Below are positions 13,001 to 24,100 of a stretch of DNA of 64,000 nt, piece after piece. The position numbers were made by a program, and so were the translations under genes. How positions within the stretch are numbered: position 1 is the stretch's first letter; each line of letters starts with the position of its first letter. Source of the stretch: Zeugodacus cucurbitae (lineage: Eukaryota; Arthropoda; Insecta; Diptera; Tephritidae); the NCBI RefSeq assembly GCF_028554725.1, contig NC_071669.1, positions 25,333,001-25,397,000 on the forward strand. The letters run 5' to 3'. Under the pieces are notes generated by a model that saw nothing but the letters and a program-made list of their open reading frames with translations, made no database searches and was not told where the DNA came from.

Positions 13001-13900
13001 TCGTTTTTCAACTCCAATAAGTCATTACACTTCCACTCATATGACATTTGTTATTTTGTTGTTTTGTTATTGTTGTCATATTTATTGTTTATCTTGTATG
13101 TGATTATTCGTTAACAAATACGCGCTTGAAGCTTTCCGGTAATCACTGTCAAATATTTTGGGCATTTTGCTCATTTCGGATTATGACCATTGTAAAATCC
13201 ATCGACGGCGATTTCTTTTCTTAATTAAATAATGCAGCCAATTGAATTCAATGATTTTGCTGAAATTTATGAATGCATAAATTAAAGAATTTAATTCATA
13301 TTTCTGGGTTTTCATCGATTTCGATTTCACATTGTTGAAGAAAGTAAAAAAATTTAAGATTTTCTCCAAGGTTAACAAGCGATAAGAAAGTGCGGCATGT
13401 GTCAAACTCTCTACACTGAGTTACAAAAGAACACCCTACCGCCGGTGAAACGTATGGGAAGCGTTTAAAATTGCGCTGAATTGAGTTACGACCACGCCCA
13501 TATCAATATAATTTCGTATATTATGATTCGACTAATATCTAAAATGTTGTAGTGAAATTGGAAGTACATATTTTCTTGAAATTTTTTTGGGTTGATATCA
13601 CAAAAGGGTAGAATCGATTAACAACTTTCTCTAGACCCATACATGTGCACTTGTATGGACACATTATCTTATCTTCTTTTATAACTACATCTATATTACA
13701 TCTCCTAATTACTTACTATTCCGTCCGGAATTCATTAGTAAATTAAAATACATATATACATACATGAATGATATTATTGTAGATATCTCCTTTTAGATTA
13801 GCGCTATAACCGTCTAATCTATTTCGGCCGAGTTGGCAACAGTGTATAATAGTTTTATTCACATATCGGTTGTTCGTGTCACCTTAAACTAAAAGATCTA
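10081..13900. other. Unassigned non-coding stretch
   Basis: No gene is supported. The less AT-rich part at about 11220-11530 carries several CG-containing motifs and could be regulatory or a 5' UTR, but I see no splice-linked coding sequence. Open frames here (10824-11246 minus, 11302-11628 plus) look like chance frames, and the second lacks an ATG at its start. Confidence 0.35.
12776..12822 (+). repeat. Short tandem repeat with ATTCGTTAAC core
   Basis: Three near-identical units of about 16 bp, each CACA(CA)TATTCGTTAAC-like, lie head to tail. A further isolated ATTCGTTAAC occurs near 13106. Confidence 0.7.
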
Positions 13901-14030
13901 ACTCTTTAGGGTTATATATACCAAAGTGATCAGGATGACGGGAGGAGTTGAAATCCAGATATCTGTCTGTCCGTCCGTCTGTTCGCGCAACCGATAACTT
14001 GAGTAAAAATAGAGATATTATATACATCTT
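13838..14030 (+). repeat. Fragment of the long dispersed repeat 'A'
   Basis: Matches the start of the repeat at 54110-56480: 'GTGTATAATAGTTTTATTCA', then 'GGGTTATATATACCAAAGTG', a CTGTCTGTCCGTCCGTCTGT block, and 'AACTTGAGTAAAAAT'. Only about 190 bp remain. Confidence 0.6.
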
Positions 14031-14079
14031 AATATATATATATAGATGTATATAATATATATATATATAATATAAAAAT

Positions 14080-15125
14080 CCAGTGTCCGTGTGTATGTTC
14101 CGAATGAACTCGAAAACGAGTTAACTGATATTCATGAAAGTTGGCATATAAATACATGTAATTTGGTCGAACTTAGATGATAGGATAGTTATTATTCAAA
14201 TTAATCGTCTCCACAATTAATAATTAACATTTGTTTTTACTTCTAATTTACAGTTACATATGTAAATATAATACGAGGGCTGCTATATATATTTCTGACC
14301 TAGGCAACACTAAGTGTTGCCAGGTGCAATCTGACATTTCCATTGGAAATTTGACATTTTTTAGCATAACATCACTCAGAACGGTTTGTCATTTAATCGT
14401 GAATTGTTTTATTTACAGGGAATTAAAAAATTCATCTCGGCCAAAAAATGGAATTAACTCGTGAACATTTTCGTGCGATCCTTTTTCACAACTTTCGACG
14501 TGGATTATCGCGACAAGAGTGCATCGATGAACTATAATCTTTATATGGCTATGAAGCACCGTCCTATAGCACTGTGAAAAACTGGTACAACGAATTCAAT
14601 CGTGGCCGACGCTCGTTCAAAGACGAATTCCGTGAAGGTCGTCCAAAAACAGCCGTTGTGCCAGAAAACATCGATGCAGTACGTGAACTGATAATGCAAG
14701 ACCGTCATGTAACATATCTTCAGATAGAGGCATGCCTATGCATTTCTCCCACCAGTATACATTCGATATTGCATGAACACCTGGCCGTAAAAAAGGTTTG
14801 TTCTCGTTGGAGCACGCACAATTTGACAATCGCTCAAAAAAAGACTCAAAAAAAGTGCTTCGAAAATTGGTTTGAGCGCATGCAAAAGTGTATAAATCTT
14901 GATGGAGAATATTTTGAAAAACAATAAAACCATTTTCGTTGATAAACATTCCTATTTTCATTATTAGGCCAGAAATATATATAGCAGCCCTCGTATAAAA
15001 ATGAATTTCTGTTCGTTAGTCTCGCAAAAAGTCGAGAACGGCCAAACCGATCTGTCTAATTTTAATCTTGAAATATTCGTGGAAGGCCAGGAAAAGATTA
15101 GAGAGTGAGTAAATATGGAAAAATT
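14080..15125 (+). mobile_element. Helitron-like relic interrupted by a mariner
   Basis: DNA on both sides of the mariner at 14274-14993 matches one continuous piece of the Helitron at about 5799-5990. The left flank, with TAATTAACATTTG and TTTACAGTTACAT, matches 5807-5850. The right flank, with TCTCGCAAAAAGTCGAGAAC, matches 5874-5988. The DNA from 14080, beginning CCAGTGTCCGTGTGTATG, resembles a Helitron left end of a different subfamily. Similarity stops near 15125. Confidence 0.55.
14274..14993 (+). mobile_element. Internally deleted mariner transposon with intact TIRs
   Basis: Near-perfect TIRs of about 29 bp begin CGAGGGCTGCTATATATATT, and TA flanks both ends (14272-14273, 14994-14995). 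Inside is a mariner transposase start at ATG 14448 (MELTREHFRA) with one in-frame TAA soon after. It is followed by VKNWYNEFNRGR, DEFREGRPK, VPENIDAVRELI and HVTYLQIE, the paired helix-turn-helix DNA-binding region. At about 14840 the frame jumps from TIAQKK straight to KKCFENWFERMQKCI and EYFEKQ, the C-terminal end. The catalytic DDD domain, roughly 200 residues, is missing. The copy is non-autonomous, but its ends could be recognised in trans by an active relative. Confidence 0.85.
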
Positions 15126-16331
15126 GCGCCACCAAGTTCTGCTTAAGTACTGAAAATGGAAGACTTAAGCAGTGCTTAGGTAACAGCTGATTTTTGTTTT
15201 GAAAATTGACTTATGTGTCAAAAAAATAAAATAAAAATTATTAGCTGATAATTTTTTTGGAATTGCTTGCATTCAATGACGGTTATATGCCCTCCTGCGT
15301 GTTGCATTAGCTGCCCCCACTCGCTTGCGGTGAGATTCGGTGTCCTTTTATTGTTTCCATCCATTTCCCAGATTCTAAATTTATTCGTCGCAAAGTTATT
15401 TTTCATCAACAATAATTTCAATTTGTCAGATGGTACAACAATGCTTAGCTAAGATTTTATTTGGGCACAACTTAAGTACGAACTGTGAAACCGCAAATTC
15501 TCAACCGCTTTCTCTGCAACAAACAGTTGACTCCGCCTTGAAAACTTTTAGGGCTAATTTTTGGTTCTATATGAACCATATAACCATTGGTCTTCATAAA
15601 GGTTCTGAATCTTTCAATTAAACAAACATGACCAGCTCAACAGGTGCTGCCGTCGTTCACACTACCGTGACATATACATATATTTCAGAATGATTGTGAT
15701 AATACCTCCAAATTGCTTAATCAGACTGAAGTAGCACTAGACTATAGTAATTTGTAATCTTTGCTTATTAAAAGAAACCAATAACCTCTCATTAGCTATG
15801 CAAACGAACGTAAGTACCCGTGAAAAGCAATGAAGTGCAACAACCGCGATAACAAATTCGTCACCGACTTAAAAATACGCTATAGAAAATTATCAACAAT
15901 GTTTCAATGCATTTTGTTAGACGCCCACCTGTGAGTCTGGGAGCGTGTGTTTGTAATTGTAAAAACGTGCGCCCGTTTATTGCAGCTCCCGCAAATTGCG
16001 CTTCAAAAGTCAACTGTCAATGAATCTAGAGCAGAACATTTGCTGGCACATGCCATAACCAGACAAATACCATAAAATATTTGCTTAAGTCGCTAACTGT
16101 TTGTATTAGCAGCCAACACGTGGACGTCGCATTTGTCTCTATGAGTAAATACTTCTCTACCGCTGAGGTGGTGAGTTGACTCATTTCTCAAAGGTAATTA
16201 TAAAATTTTCTTTTAAACTGAGAATTCAAAAATTTTCTATTTGTTGATGATCGAAGTTTTTTATAATTAACGATGCTCTCAAAGTCTCTGAGCCTCAAAA
16301 GACGATCATTCAAAAAAACATTCTTTGGTAT
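15126..16331. other. Unassigned non-coding stretch
   Basis: No conserved coding frame or terminal repeats were recognised. Confidence 0.35.
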
Positions 16332-17229
16332 TTATTTGTTAAAGATTATCTCTTTTAAATGTAGGTCATGGCTACTTCTCAGATGGTCCACCCGTTGAGT
16401 CGTCAAATATTTGATGACTCGGTCGATCATTTCACTGGTAACTGGGTAAATGACACGCGTGATGTTTTTCTCCAAAGCTTGAATCGAAGCGGTCCGCATA
16501 GACTTTAGACTTTACATATCCCCACAGGAAAAAGTCTAACAATGTGATATCACACAATCTTAGTGGCCAATCGATCGGCCCAAAACGTAAAATTATCTGC
16601 TCACCGAAGTGTTCTCTCAATAAATCTATTGATTGATGCGATGTGTGGGAAGTGGCGCCGTCTTTTTGAAACCAAATATTGCCGAGATCACGAACTTCTA
16701 TTTTAGGCATCGAATAGTCGGATATCATGACACGATAACGGTCCCCATTGACGGTTACGTTCACACTGGCATAACTTTTCAAAAAATATGGACTGAAACA
16801 AATCACTCTAAATATTTAGTTGTTTTTTCTGGATGAAATGACAACTCTTGAATCTCTTCAGGTTGTTCTTCGTCTCAAATGCGGTAATTTTGCATAGAGC
16901 GCAGTGATGTCGTTTGGTAAAGTCGAGCGAATATTATCCAATAATTAATGCTGGCGCTCAAAATTGATGATGGTGTTGCGAATAGTATGCTCAGTAGGCC
17001 GATTAAATTTGCCATAGGTTGAGCGAAGCGCGCGAAACACATTATTTTCAGAATGTGAATTTTCGTAATAAAGTTGAACAATTTGTAAACGTTATTCAGG
17101 CATAAGTCTTTCCATGATGAAATGCTAAAAAATACTAAACAAAAATCATGTGACAGTTGTGTGAAAACTCACGAGTGCTCTGTCAAAAAAAAGGCAATTG
17201 ATAAAAATACCTCAACATAGATCACCCGT
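16332..17229 (-). mobile_element. Decayed mariner of the rosa (DD41D) type
   Basis: The minus-strand translation contains VTVNGDRYRVMISDY, FQKDGATSHTSHQSI, LREHFGEQII and LLDFFLWGYVKSKVY. These are the second and third catalytic Asp regions of the same transposase seen better preserved at 54315-54968. Upstream in the transposase, near 16960-17010, HTIRNTIINFERQH marks the N-terminal region. The far end (17210-17229) has a CACCCGTTA inverted repeat like that of the 54-kb copy. The C-terminus ends at TAA at 16332. Several frameshifts and stops are present, and the left inverted repeat is not recognisable. Confidence 0.75.
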
Positions 17230-18012
17230 TACATAATCGATGACCTGAAAAGTATATTCCATTTTAATTTTCTCGACTTTAATATTCAATATACATTGTT
17301 TCTGTAGAACAATTGGTTTTTAGCATCGGTGACTTCTTTTCAGCGAACAATCTCCTGAGGTTTAAGAAATACAGCAGCAATTCAAAACCACTTATCCCAT
17401 TTGCGATATCGTTTTCAGTCATTTTTTACTCGACCAACACATATTTTTAAAAATAATTCCATAACCTAAATTTTCAAGATATATACGTCCGACACATTTC
17501 TTTGCTCTCTTTTGATTGTCAGCTATTCCAATCAACCACATTTGATGGGTTATTAAAAACATTCATTCATTGATTATTTTAGGTTTGCGTCTAAAAAGGA
17601 GTCTTTGGAAGTCCACTACCTGTCAGATTTTAGCAACCCCATTAACAAACCAAATCAATTGTATTTTTTCATTAAAAATTTTTTCATTATCTACGAAATT
17701 TGTTTTTCTGACATCATTGAGTGACATTCAGCGTCGAAAGAGTACAACAGATACTCCAAAAACTTTAACTGACTCTCTTAAGATGGCGATTTGTAGAACT
17801 TCTGACATACTCATGCTTGCTTGACTTAAGAATGCCTGAAATGTGGAAGATGTGCCGAAAAATTATCAATGAGAACATAATCTTTCTCTGTACAACACCG
17901 TTATCTAACTCCCAACAGTATACCAATTACTCGATTTATAGGTATTCAGTATTGAAGATTGCAGAACAGAATTAAGTCCATTTAGTAGTATTCTAAAGTA
18001 GTTCATGCGAAG
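17230..18012. other. Unassigned DNA upstream of C1GalT-like exon 1a
   Basis: Contains no recognisable gene. The part just before 18013 would hold the promoter and 5' UTR of exon 1a. I see no certain TATA box or initiator. Confidence 0.35.
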
Positions 18013-18437
18013 ATGTCATTACCAAGAGATATTTTACAAAAATATTCAAAATTTATTTATTTACCGTTAATCTGCCTAATCGCGTTAACAACAATATATT
18101 TCGTACAAAGTGAACAAAAGCGCTTATGCAATGAAATCCTAAAACTCAGATCAGCTAAAGAAATTTTCAATGAAAAACCGTTAATATTTTGTCTAATTGT
18201 GCTCGTTTATCCAGCTGACCCGAGCATAGCGCTGAAAGTCAAAAGAACCTGGTCCACGCACTGCAGTCGCGTGCTATTCGTTAGCCAGCATCAGCACGAA
18301 GTGCTTGAACCGTTGGTCATACTCCAGCCGAAGACTACGCGGGAACATAAATGGCAGCGTTTACGTTTGGCGCTGCGCTATCTCTATGAGAACCACTTCG
18401 ACGAAGCCGACTGGCTGCTCATCGCCGACGAAACCAA
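18013..18437 (+). CDS. C1GalT-like glycosyltransferase, alternative first exon (1a)
   Basis: ATG at 18013 opens a type II membrane protein start: a short cytoplasmic segment, then a hydrophobic anchor (about residues 16-31, FIYLPLICLIALTTIYF) and a stem. The lumenal part has the pattern of C1GalT enzymes: LIFCLIVLVYP, KVKRTWSTHC, RVLFVSQ, LALRYLYENHFDEADWLLIAD. The coding frame ends at an AA|GTAAGT donor (18438) in phase 2. No partner exon is seen before 21900. The exon at 23236 begins with C in matching phase, so 1a can splice to 23236-23332, 23402-23677 and 23742-23912 to give a 322-residue protein. Where C1GalT has ADDDTY, the joined product would read ADETNY, so the DxD metal site is lost. 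Alternatively this is an orphaned exon of a duplicated gene whose other exons were lost. Confidence 0.75.
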
Positions 18438-21400
18438 GTAAGTGACGTTGAATGACATTTAATGTGAGTTTTTTGAATTTTATTCAAAGCGCTTCTCTAA
18501 TCACAATGCAACGATTCGGCTGCAATCAAGTGGCTCTTAGCGTTATTTATATGCCATAAATAGTCGCCTAATCCAAACAAGCCATAAAAATTTCAATATG
18601 AATAAAACAATTATAATTGTCGCTATTTATGCCGCGTAAATAATGCGCGTGAGACACAAGTGTACGGTTGTATGTACGAGTATTACATACGCTCGTGAGA
18701 AATTGTGCGAGTTGGAGCCAAAGCACGCCAGCGCTGTGACTCTTCCCTTCTTTATTACAGGTCTAAGTCAAAGTCAATTATGGGCATTTAATTCAGTGTA
18801 CTTCCATTTAAACTTTATTGGGAGTAATAATCTGTAATAAATTCTTTCTATACGTATACACATTGCTTGTGGCTTTCATTATCACGAACGCCAACCATCA
18901 TACATTGTCGCGACGTTCAAAACTTTCATTTACTGTGTAGACTTTTTTGATATGAGCTCGTATTTTTTTTGCCGATAAAGTTATCAATTGACATGATGTT
19001 GCTTTTAGGAAATTACTCTCTGCAGCGCTAGAAATAATATGCAATACCAAATGATGCAATATATAGTTACAAAGTTGTGATGAACCAAATATTCGATAAC
19101 TTCACCATTTTTCATAAGTTTGAAAATACATATAAAGTTATATTCGTATTGAAGTAATCTATCGTTGTATTGAACGATTGTATAATTTACCTATAGTACT
19201 TAATTCTTATTTTATTTATATTTTGGGTATCACAAAGGACAGTCGAAACAGTCTTAGTGAGATTTTCTGTTTCTGTTCTGCTCTGTTCTTGACCTAAACT
19301 AACCCTTTCTATTAAGCTTACTTCTCTCCCAAACTACTTAAACTAGATCATTGAAACTTATGGGAAACATATCTCTCTAACGTTTCTTAATACAATATGA
19401 AATCGGTTAAATTGAATCAGATTCTGAAGTACATTTGATTTAACACCACGAGTTCCGAGCGACTATATAAAGTAAATTCGCCATCGAAAAAGTAAATCTT
19501 GACATCTCCCTGGCGATTAGACATTTGATCGTTATTTGGAGATGTGTTAAGAGTAATTCCTTCTCTGATTATAGCATAGATGTTTACATCGTATTTATTC
19601 TAGAAAACTATCTACAACTAATGCTCTTACGATCCTCGGAACTTATATTTAAAAAAAGTTTTGAATGAATTTTTGAACGTGAATAACTTGCAGCAGTTCT
19701 TGACTACATGTCGTGGGCTTTAATTCTTCGCGAAGATTTGAAGGTGCTAATTTCTGGTGTATACAATCAGTTTCGGTTACCGCAATTTGATCCGCTAAAC
19801 AAGCTAAATTGTGTATATACATATGTAAATCTGCTTATATGTACAGTGGAACTTCTATAACTCGAACTTCTATAAGTCGAAGATCGCCATATCTCGAACT
19901 TTTGAATTTGCAATAGCGTTTAGAAATCAAATTTCCTTCCATAAATCGAACTTCTGTAACTCGAAGTTCTCCATAACTCGAACTCTTGACATGACAATAG
20001 AAGTAAAATTACATACAAAATTCATTCTATAAATCGAACTTCGACCAGGGGATAATACAAAATATAAAATTGTACTATCGAGGCAGTATTTTAAAAGAGT
20101 CTCTCTATATCGTATGGAGGATAAGAAAAAAGTGATATTATACTTAGGGATTGCATAAATTATGTAACAAAGGCATGGGATACAGACTTCAATAGCCGAT
20201 CAATAGCAAACTGCAACGAACAAAATTACAGAATAGATTTTATAAAGTTTTATGTACGATGTAAATAAAAAAAAATGTGAATAAATCTATATTTTACAGC
20301 TTTTAAAAAAATTATGTTTAAATGGAAATTTCTATAACTCGAAGTTTTTTTTGGTGATTATGGTGATTCGAGTTAGAGAAGTTCCACTGTATATAAATAC
20401 GTTTGTGTCGTCAAATATTGAATTCTTGAAATGTTTGTTAGTTTTTATTATAAACTGCACGAGCTTGTGAATGGAGAACTGATGTCGAACGGTGTCAATC
20501 AGTATTCAAACATACGCTCCACTATTTAAATATTTACGCGTAAAATTAATTTATGCTGCGAGGTGTTAATTATTATTAGCAAATTATCTCCCACTCTATT
20601 CATTAGATAAAGTAGTATATACCATGTTGTTAGTGTAGAGTTATTAAGCATTTTCAATTCAGTGATATTGACAAGGTTCGTGGTTCGTCCAGAGTCGTTA
20701 TTGTCAAATATCGTCATCGAAGTATTTGATAAATTTTTGACGAATGTTCATAGAAATTTCGGGATTCCACCTATGTATCTAATAGTCGAACAACTTAAAT
20801 ACTGCGAAGTGTTCGGTATTGCTATATGTAAGAATTAGAAAATTCTCAACTGTGTTCTATTTCGCCGCCAGTTGTAACTAGCGCTATCTATGCGAATACT
20901 TAGTTCAAATGGTAAAGGAATACTACCCACCCTTTGGTTCGAACTATTTTATAAAAAAATCGAATCCAAGGATCACTTGGCAGGACAGGTTTAAAACTCG
21001 TTTTCTGGAATATCCTTTGAAAGTCAGAAAAATATCTGACTTATATGCCTTTTTCAGTGCTTATAGTTTAAGCTAAATATGTATTTTATAAATAATATAT
21101 CCATGCAATAATGTCTTGTGTAAGGTAACTCATCTAAGACTCGATATAATTTACTGAACATAACACTTTCACCAAACTTAATTGAATAGAAAACTTAGGC
21201 CTAGACAAATACATATAAAGATCGTTTGAATAAGTTATGGAATCAAATCTTATTCTATTCTACTTATTTACAAATATAGTATACTGACTGATCAATCTAT
21301 GGGGTCTGGACAAGAAGAATTTACGGATTTGTACCATGTTTTGGAAAAGAGTTGTCTCTCTATCCTCTGAGATCTGTTGTACCTCCAGAAGAGGATCAAG

Positions 21401-21899
21401 ATTTGTAAATGATTACGGAGTTATCGTTTGCTTAATCTGTTCATTATATTAATCTCCATTATTTAAGGAAATGTTAACTCCACAAAAATTTTATACTCCA
21501 GTGCAACATGTTTCGATGGTATAAATACGGGCCACATCGAACAATAACGGCTAAGAACATCTCCCAACAATGTAGGTACTTTTTAAACGAATTTGAAATA
21601 TAAGAAAGATAAGAAATGTCTGAAAATAATTTGATGGAAAATTGCACTTGGTGATATTCGTTGATAATTTTAAAAATGTAACCAATACATTAAGTACTTA
21701 TTTTAGCGAAACATATGTACACCACACCATTATACATATGTAGATTTACTAGCAACATTTCCGATAAGGAATGATGTGATATGATCACGTCTTTGTTTGG
21801 CAAAACGCCCCACACAAGTTTACATTCCCTCAACGGTAACTAGCGGTTACAGTGCGACGACAGATCTCATTACTCTAACGGCAACCACGTGTGTTGGAT
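18438..21899 (+). other. Intron or spacer between the two C1GalT-like first exons
   Basis: The stretch contains one pogo-like MITE (19844-20389) and otherwise unassigned AT-rich DNA. No extra exons were found. The short frame at 18643-18837 lacks family features. The 300 bp before 21900 should contain the promoter of exon 1b if that exon has its own start site. Confidence 0.4.
19844..20389 (+). mobile_element. pogo-like MITE, copy 1
   Basis: The TIRs begin CAGTGGAACTTCTATAACTC, and TA flanks both ends (19842-19843, 20390-20391). Internal parts repeat the phrase 'ATAACTCGAACT' and are shared with the copies at 25425, 26115, about 35350 and 39691. No transposase is encoded. CAGT(G/A)GAAC ends with TA duplications are typical of the pogo/Tigger branch of Tc1/mariner; that assignment is from memory. 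Confidence 0.8.
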
Positions 21900-23912
21900 A
21901 TGGAAAAAGAGTGTACGGTGTCGAGCGAGTCCACATGGAGGTCGTACATCGTCGACTTGTATGAAAGTTTTAAGATTTTAGTGAAACTTTTACTAATATT
22001 CTTGCTGTGCTTTAATTGTTCTCAAACCGATTACACGCGCTTGCTAAACCTTAAGTCAGATTTAAATGACTCCGTAGCGGTGGTGCCAAATGTTACGCGA
22101 ACGCGCATCTTTTGCTTAATCTTCACCAATGACTATGGAAACGACTATATTGCTATACACGGCCACGCCACTTGGATTAAGAATTGTGATCGCTATTTAT
22201 TCGTAAGCAATGAGGTGCATGCCGTACTTGAACCGTTGCTTGTTAAATATCGAGATCGTTGGGACACCCTGAAGGTCAGCTTATTTCATGTGCATCAATA
22301 TTATGCCGCTGACTTAGATTGGTTGCTGATAGTAAATGATAACAAGTAAGAGAAACAGGAAAAGTAGTATAAAATTGCGATAGATCGATACAGCTTAATC
22401 TGTTAAAAACTCTAGAATCACCATATATCAAATTCACATATTGATCAATATAAAGGTTAATCCATTTTGAGGTTCCCTACTTTTTAGAAGACACATATAA
22501 ACAAAAAACAGAAAATTCAAAATTTAATGTATAATGTTTATTATCATTAGAAAGAACATTATTTGGCATTTATTTTTGTACTCTCGCAACAAGTTGCTAA
22601 GAAAGTATAATAGTATTGTTCATCTAAAAGTTGGTTGTAAATCCTAAAACCAAACGAGTTAGATATAGGGTTATGTATACCAAAGTCATTGAGATATCCT
22701 GATGAAACTTGGTACACACGTTCCTTGGTACCATAAGAAGGTTGCTTTCGTAATTTCTCGACGTAAATATCGCCTAGTCGTTTCATACGTCAGTCCGGGT
22801 TGTTACAAAAGTCGACGACTCTCCACGATCTTCGTGTACACTCTCAGATCCGGTTGCTGCATTTTCTTCACTGCGTGCTGGATGTGGTCTATTCGGTCGA
22901 ATATTTCCAATAATGAATGCTGGGTCTCAAGATGGGTGATGATGTTGCAATTTGTTGGAGCAATGAATCTTATCAGCACGATCTTGAGTTTTACACTGTA
23001 AAAATATAAAGAAGAAACGCAAAACCGTTTTCGAATAAAACGCACAAGTTGTTTCCGAAGGACCTTACTTAAAATTATATATTTCTACTCGAACTTTTGT
23101 AATGAGTGTTTGTAATGAGATCCTTGAATTAAGGTCGAAGAATAGTTGCGCTCTGACATCATGATTCAAAATTGCTTTAATAAATATTTAAAGTTACAAC
23201 ATTAAATTGATAATCTTTTTTATTATTATTGACAGCTATGTGGTTTTGGAAAATTTGCGCAAATTGTTAAAACCATATTCCCCCGATGAGCCCATTAACT
23301 TTGGCTGTAAAATGAAGGATACCGACAACCAGGTAAATATAAATGTAAATTTATAATCAAAACGCAAACTATATTTGAGTTATTTAATATTCATCTCACA
23401 GACATATATGCGTGGCGGCATAGTGCTCAGCCATGAGGCTTTGCGACGTCTGGTCGTCGAGGGTTTCACCAACGCCAGCCTTTGTAGAGCAAATGATACC
23501 CCATACGCCACTGAAGAAATGGGCAAATGTCTAAAAAATTTAGGCGTTGTTGATGGTGACAGTCGTGATGCCATGGGACGTCAGCGTTTTATACCTTTCC
23601 CTCCGGAAGATTATCTAGCCAACTTGTCACCGGAAGTGGAGGAATGGTTTGCAAAACGATCATTCTATGAAATCAATGTAAATACAATTTATTTGTAAAT
23701 AACACTGAAAGTACGTTACAATTTCATTTGTGCTCTTTCAGGCCACCACGAGACAATTGTCACCCGAAGTTATTTCGTTTTCGGATGTTTCTCCAAGCAC
23801 AATGGTGACTCTGCATTATTATATTTACAAGTTGAGAATATTTGGCAGAAAGGTGCTCCCTCAAGCTCAAAATGTTACGAATCATTTGGAAAACGACACA
23901 TTGCTTTCTTAA
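21900..23912 (+). CDS. C1GalT-like (core 1 beta-1,3-galactosyltransferase family) protein
   Basis: The exons are 21900-22345, 23236-23332, 23402-23677 and 23742-23912, totalling 990 nt or 329 residues. All introns are GT-AG and the frame stays open to TAA at 23910-23912. Residues about 23-38 (FKILVKLLLIFLLCF) form a type II signal anchor. Family marks are RIFCLIF, YLFVSNEVHAVLEPL, YVVLENLRKLLKPYSP, EPINFGCKM, GGIVLSHEALRRLV, EEMGKCLKNLGV, GDSRDAMGRQRFIPF and VISFSDV. C1GalT enzymes add galactose to GalNAc-Ser/Thr in the Golgi. Here the metal-binding DDD is NDN (VNDNNY), the usual GGAGYVLS is shortened to GGIVLS, and the C-terminal CCS motif is absent. Loss of catalysis, or a chaperone-like role as in Cosmc, is therefore possible but is inference. 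Intron 1 contains repeat fragments. Fly genomes carry several divergent C1GalT paralogues, and I cannot name this one. Confidence 0.85.
22575..22760 (+). repeat. Fragment of dispersed repeat 'A' in intron 1 of the C1GalT-like gene
   Basis: 'CTCTCGCAACAAGTTGCTA', 'AGTTAGATATAGGGTTAT' and 'GATGAAACTTGG' match the start of the long repeat at 54110. The usual CTGTCCGT block has been lost. Confidence 0.6.
22860..23000 (-). mobile_element. Small fragment of a mariner transposase N-terminus
   Basis: The minus-strand frame contains NIITHLETQHSLLEIFDR. This resembles the HTIRNTIINFERQH region of the rosa-type mariner at about 16960-17010. Too short and too diverged to place firmly. Confidence 0.35.
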
Positions 23913-24100
23913 TTTAATTGATAGAGAATTTTTTAATTTAATTTATTTTACTTTACACCATTTCTGGAAAAAATTGTAGAATCTAGATGTATTTTATATA
24001 TAAGAAATTAGAAATATAATATTCGAAGATTTCTAAAAAATATGACATTTTAAGCGATTGAACTCTTCTTTTTTTATTATCCTATACATATATATATATA

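Noticed and set aside
14035..14075. AT-rich palindrome (ATTATATACATCT and its inverse)
   Set aside because: Simple TA-rich sequence next to a Helitron-like end; palindromes of this size are expected in such DNA.
17570..17824. Plus-strand frame of 84 codons before C1GalT-like exon 1a
   Set aside because: No family resemblance, no splice sites fitting exon 1a, and Ser/Thr/Leu-rich chance composition.
18643..18837. Frame of 64 codons just after C1GalT-like exon 1a, considered as its second exon
   Set aside because: Lacks the YVVLENLR-type continuation that the family requires and that is present at 23236.
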